Assembly (NCBI RefSeq): GCF_900107545.1
Contig: NZ_FNQZ01000016.1
Location: forward strand, 1 to 64,000
Direction: 5' to 3'
DNA from: Pseudobutyrivibrio sp. ACV-2
Lineage (GTDB): Bacteria; Bacillota; Clostridia; Lachnospirales; Lachnospiraceae
Length of the DNA stretch: 64,000 nucleotides
Made by a program: the position numbers and the translations under genes. The notes under the pieces were generated by a model, which had not been told where the DNA came from, did no database searches, and saw only the letters and a list, made by a program, of their open reading frames with translations. Positions 60,258 to 64,000 of this stretch are shown one piece after another (the first letter of the stretch is position 1; every line of letters starts with the position of its first letter).

Positions 60258-61841
60258 CTATTTTAATCCGAAATATCTGAAACAAAGCATTGTGATATCG
60301 TCAAACTGTGGCGACTCCTTAACAAACTCGTTGATATCAGCTTGAACATTTTGTAGAAGTTGCATAGCATTTGCATCTTTATCACTGTTTAGTGCTTTAA
60401 GTAATCTATCTGAACCATACAATTCCTCTTCTGCATTAGTAGCTTCAGTAACTCCATCCGTATATACGAAGAAAACATCTCCAGGATGTAATTCAAATTC
60501 ATGTTCTCTAAATCTGATTCCATCCATGGCAGCTACTGCAGGTGAATGCTTGTATACATCAAATTCGTAGTATCCGTCTTTACGTTTTATAGCTGGATGC
60601 TCATGCCCAGCATTAGAAGCCAAACCCTTACCTGTGGTTAAATCTATTATCGCAAGCCACACTGTTACAAAAAGTCCAGTATCGTTAGTCGCACAAATCT
60701 GATTATTTACATCTGTAAGAATCTGAGCTGGAGAATACTGATTGTCCATCAGTGCTCTGTTCTTAATGAGCGTCTTGGCGTTTACCATAAAAAGTGCTGC
60801 CGGGACACCTTTTCCTGCTACATCGGCCATTACTAGAGCCAGATGATTGTCATCAATTAAAAAGAAGTCATAAAAGTCTCCACCAACTTCCTTTGCAGGA
60901 GTCATGGTAGCATAAATATCAAATTCCTTCCTATTAGGAAATGGAGGAAAAATACTTGGAAGCATATCTGCCTGAATTTTAGTTGCTACATTTAATTCTG
61001 CACTGATACGTTCCTTCTCAGCTGTGATAATTTGAATGCTTTTAATGTAATCAACGATTTCAGCCTCCATCTTACTAATTGACTTGGCCAAATCCTCCAT
61101 CTCATCATTTGTACGAATCTGCATAATTGAGGTATCGTCAAAAACAGCAGTCTCCGCAAATTTGTTTATATTGTCTCTTATGGTAACAATCGGATCAATA
61201 AGGTTTCTGCTTACATAACGCCAGTTTAGCAGACAGAACACACTTAATAATAGAAGTGCAATTATCACCATATTTCTTATGAAAATGAACAGAGTGGTCT
61301 GTATCTCTTCCATATTTGTATCTACAAACAAAAGGGCTACAACATTTCCCTTGCTATCCTTCACTGGAAGACAGCTTGAAGTGAGATATCCATATTTAGA
61401 ATGACGCACCAAATAACTGGTTGGTCGAACCCCCTCAGTATAAGCAGTCCACAATTCATCAAATGGTGCTGCTATAGGATCCTCGAAGCCGATATGACTT
61501 CCTGAATCATAGACATATTTGATAGTTTTATCTTCATATGGAACACCTATATAGATATATGCCGCATTTGAAAACTCCTGGATATATTCAAGATACTCTA
61601 CCATTTTACGGTAATATTCATCTTCCTCCCAGGTCTGGGTATATTCCGCAATTTTATCGTGGTCTAACTGTTTTAAAATAATGTGTGCCACAACGTATCC
61701 GCGCTCGTTATAAAGTTTCTGCACTACCTTATCAAATATGACAGAACCACTCAAACACATAAGGACATTCATACATAGTGTAAACAGTAGAATTCCAATT
61801 AGTGCCTTTCCATGTATACCCAGTTTCCTTTTTGTTTTCAA
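60258..61841 (-). CDS. Membrane sensor PP2C/SpoIIE-type phosphatase
   Basis: 527 aa. Membrane span about 12-32, an external sensor of about 150 residues (about 33-180; YIYIGVPYEDKTIKYVYDSG, SSCLPVKDSKGNVVALLFVD, single-Cache-like), second span about 185-205, HAMP (about 206-265), a short coil, then the PP2C domain (about 300-527). Metal motifs are present: EVGGDFYDFFLIDDNHLALV, MADVAGKGVPAALFMVNAKT, SNAGHEHP and FVYTDGVTEATN. It dephosphorylates a STAS protein upon a signal. Second of two tandem phosphatases upstream of their presumed substrates. Confidence 0.93.
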   Translation of the reverse strand: MKTKRKLGIHGKALIGILLFTLCMNVLMCLSGSVIFDKVVQKLYNERGYVVAHIILKQLDHDKIAEYTQTWEEDEYYRKMVEYLEYIQEFSNAAYIYIGVPYEDKTIKYVYDSGSHIGFEDPIAAPFDELWTAYTEGVRPTSYLVRHSKYGYLTSSCLPVKDSKGNVVALLFVDTNMEEIQTTLFIFIRNMVIIALLLLSVFCLLNWRYVSRNLIDPIVTIRDNINKFAETAVFDDTSIMQIRTNDEMEDLAKSISKMEAEIVDYIKSIQIITAEKERISAELNVATKIQADMLPSIFPPFPNRKEFDIYATMTPAKEVGGDFYDFFLIDDNHLALVMADVAGKGVPAALFMVNAKTLIKNRALMDNQYSPAQILTDVNNQICATNDTGLFVTVWLAIIDLTTGKGLASNAGHEHPAIKRKDGYYEFDVYKHSPAVAAMDGIRFREHEFELHPGDVFFVYTDGVTEATNAEEELYGSDRLLKALNSDKDANAMQLLQNVQADINEFVKESPQFDDITMLCFRYFGLK

Positions 61842-61977
61842 CTTTATTATTCCCCTTTATGATTCTAATAGTGTTATTCAAATATAAAATATGAATAACA
61901 CTATTTTATCATTTTATTCCTTAATACACATTAGTCTAATATAAAAGTATTTAAAATATTTTAAATCAAGACCTTTC

Positions 61978-63999
61978 TCAACCCCAAACCAACGGTTTTA
62001 CGTATTCAAAACCTAGCATTGTTATATCGTCAAATTGTTCTGCATCCCCCTTAAACTCTTTTATGCTTTCAGAAATCTCTGGTAATGTATCTGTTATAGA
62101 TTTCTCCTTTACGCTATTAAGTGTTTGAAGCATTCTTTCTGTACCATATTGTTTTTCGTCTTTATTTATAGCCTCTGGAACGCCATCCGTATATACGAAT
62201 ATCCTATCACCAGGCTGCAATTGAATCTCATATGGTTTTGATTTCACCACAGGCATTGCGGCTAGGGCCAAGCTATGTTTATCCTTAAACAGCTCATAAT
62301 CACCATCTCCATGTCTGATAACAGGATATTCATGTCCAGCGTTTGCACATTGCATAAGTCCAGTCGTCAAATCTATAATTCCAATCCAAACTGTAACAAA
62401 CATTTCTGCTTCATTGCCTTCACAAAGTGTCTCGTTAGTTTTTGCAAGAATCTCCTCTGGAGTTCCACCTGAAACAGTAAAGCTTCTAATAGCAGTCTTG
62501 CTTCGCATCATAAACAATGCAGCCGGTATTCCCTTTCCCGAAACATCAGCAATTACAAGAGCTATTCTATTTATATCAACAAAGAAAAAATCATAGAAAT
62601 CTCCACCTACTTCTTTAGCCGGCTTCATAGTGGCGAATAATTCAAATTCGTCCCTATCTGGAAAACTAAATACCTGCGGTAAAGAAGATGCCTGAATCGT
62701 TCGAGCAAGAATAAGCTCCTGTTCTATTTTCTTTTCAGCAGCTGCGATGTAACCCTTCAAGGTTAAAACCGTCTGATTGATATCATCGGAAAGAGATGCA
62801 AACTCAGAAGAAGTTCTTACCGTTACCACCTCATTTAGATTTCCATTTGTAATTTTAGATAGGGATTCGTTAATCAAATGTATATTGTTTACCACTATCT
62901 GATTTACAAGATAGGCTATCAGCACATAAATAACTGTGAACAAAAGTATATTAGAAAAGCCTGACTCATATGCATCTGCATCCCTATGCCAATAAACCTC
63001 AACTTCACTTATTGCGGTAACAATCATAGTGTCTTTATCATACCATTCCGCATAAATAAAGGCCTTTTCTCCCCAATAAGTACCACGGAAAATATTATTC
63101 ATGTTTTTCGTTAATCGCTGAAACTCTGCCACAGGAAGCTTTATTCCTTGATTTTTTCCTCTGATAATACGTCTGTCAGAATCAATTATTCCAAACCATA
63201 CAGAATTATCCACCTTTATAGTGTAATCATCATATTCATACTGAGCTCTTACAGCATCAACATTCTTATCAAGCATAGTCTCACAATCCTGCATAGCCGA
63301 TTGAGTCTGTATTAAAAAAGAAAACAGGAAATTGCTAAGAATCACAATTGATGTGATAATGAATAGCCATTTTTGAAATTTTTGAGACAACGGCTCCTTT
63401 TCCTCATCATTTGGCGCAAAAGGATTATGCCATTCTCCAGCTAACACTTGTAGGATAATAGAAGATACGGACAAACCAATACCTGTAAAAATGATCATAG
63501 GTATCGAGCATGTACTTACAACCAAAAAAGCCATTCTCATGTCATCTCTATGGGTGATAAATACCACGTACATATGGAAAACTTCCATAACGGCACCCAT
63601 GAAGAATGCATAAAATGGGGATGGCTTTTTCCCTTTAAAAACTTTGATTTTCATGCCCATAGCAACAAAACCTGCCAGGCAGGTTGAAATACTACAAGCA
63701 ATACGTGTATAAGAACTTACTCCAAAATACGTTCCAGCAATATATCTTTCAATTCCACCAATAAGGCCGGCGATAACACCTGCTCCAGGCGAAAAAAACA
63801 AGCCAGCTGCAAGTGGTCCAATATCTCTCACATTGATAATCATCTTTTCATATTGAATACCAAAGTGAGTTGATAGCACAGAACTAATTCCAAAAACAAT
63901 TCCTATAACCAGCTTTTTAAATCTGGTTATTTCCTTGTCTTTTGTCCAAAACCACACCACAATAGTCAGAAGTACATACAAAAGTGTCACTCCTGACAT
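61978..63999 (-). CDS. 5TMR-type membrane PP2C/SpoIIE phosphatase (possibly incomplete at its 5' end)
   Basis: 673 aa to an ATG at 63999, one base from the window edge, so a longer start outside is possible. About five to six N-terminal spans match the 5TMR_LYT type (GPLAAGLFFSPGAGVIAGLI and GGIERYIAGTYFG), followed by another span and an external sensor (about 210-345), a last span, HAMP, and a PP2C domain (about 440-670) with EVGGDFYDFFFVDINRIALV, IADVSGKGIPAALFMMRSKT, ANAGHEYP and FVYTDGVPEAIN. 5TMR_LYT modules are shared with LytS-type kinases. Its closeness to the other phosphatase and STAS pair suggests two inputs into one switch. Confidence 0.9.
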   Translation of the reverse strand: MSGVTLLYVLLTIVVWFWTKDKEITRFKKLVIGIVFGISSVLSTHFGIQYEKMIINVRDIGPLAAGLFFSPGAGVIAGLIGGIERYIAGTYFGVSSYTRIACSISTCLAGFVAMGMKIKVFKGKKPSPFYAFFMGAVMEVFHMYVVFITHRDDMRMAFLVVSTCSIPMIIFTGIGLSVSSIILQVLAGEWHNPFAPNDEEKEPLSQKFQKWLFIITSIVILSNFLFSFLIQTQSAMQDCETMLDKNVDAVRAQYEYDDYTIKVDNSVWFGIIDSDRRIIRGKNQGIKLPVAEFQRLTKNMNNIFRGTYWGEKAFIYAEWYDKDTMIVTAISEVEVYWHRDADAYESGFSNILLFTVIYVLIAYLVNQIVVNNIHLINESLSKITNGNLNEVVTVRTSSEFASLSDDINQTVLTLKGYIAAAEKKIEQELILARTIQASSLPQVFSFPDRDEFELFATMKPAKEVGGDFYDFFFVDINRIALVIADVSGKGIPAALFMMRSKTAIRSFTVSGGTPEEILAKTNETLCEGNEAEMFVTVWIGIIDLTTGLMQCANAGHEYPVIRHGDGDYELFKDKHSLALAAMPVVKSKPYEIQLQPGDRIFVYTDGVPEAINKDEKQYGTERMLQTLNSVKEKSITDTLPEISESIKEFKGDAEQFDDITMLGFEYVKPLVWG

Positions 64000-64000
64000 T

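Overview
The window is about 64 kb of low-GC, densely coding Firmicutes DNA, most of it on the minus strand. The best fit is a motile rumen/gut Lachnospiraceae of the Butyrivibrio/Pseudobutyrivibrio type. This is inferred from gene content: a membrane-anchored, domain-permuted GH3 glycosidase, a GH29 alpha-L-fucosidase, two chemoreceptors, a composite c-di-GMP protein, AgrC/AgrA-type signalling, desulfoferrodoxin and SpoIIE-type phosphatases. No rRNA operon and no complete tRNA is visible.

Layout. 1-3000: a yefM/yoeB type II toxin-antitoxin (TA) pair, an IS110-superfamily element whose 3' non-coding tail looks like a bridge RNA, and a second type II TA pair. 3000-9000: gene remnants mixed with intact genes (nucleoside phosphorylase, class II Fic protein, TraX-like membrane protein, DUF523, flavodoxin). 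9000-16000: a PAS/GGDEF/EAL/GGDEF protein, rhodanese, thioredoxin, an HD-domain protein, a lipoprotein and truncated WYL and hydrolase genes. 16000-24000: a secreted protein with 14-residue repeats, an AgrC/AgrA-type pair and the permuted GH3. 24000-36500: small hydrolases, two chemoreceptors, GH29, a condensation-domain-like protein and enolase. 36500-42700: an iron-sulfur/redox operon divergent from an HxlR regulator, a secreted nuclease, and dxs divergent from a MerR gene with a textbook MerR operator in the dxs promoter. 42700-45500: a tyrosine recombinase, a long non-coding stretch, a 22-bp tRNA 3'-end (probable attachment-site) sequence, and then a type III TA locus. 45500-53000: C39-like protease, ECF sigma/anti-sigma pair, lipoprotein, EF-hand protein, DUF4015 protein. 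53000-56100: panB-panC-panD plus a PanG-like reductase. 56300-64000: desulfoferrodoxin and a partner-switching locus (two membrane PP2C/SpoIIE phosphatases, two STAS proteins, an RsbW-like ATPase, two uncharacterised proteins and a response regulator).

The most striking item is at 44728-45415. A sigma-A-like promoter is followed by three 42-nt repeats, each folding into a hairpin (with base-pair covariation between units), then an intrinsic terminator, then a 163-aa ToxN-like gene. This is the architecture of a type III (RNA antitoxin) TA system, most likely of the CptIN/ToxIN superfamily. It starts less than 150 bp from a tRNA-derived putative att sequence. Other notable items are the candidate bridge RNA of the IS110 element, a hairpin that hides the fic ribosome-binding site, the MerR-controlled dxs promoter and the large partner-switching locus. 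Many short, frameshifted or truncated genes show that the accessory stretches are actively decaying.
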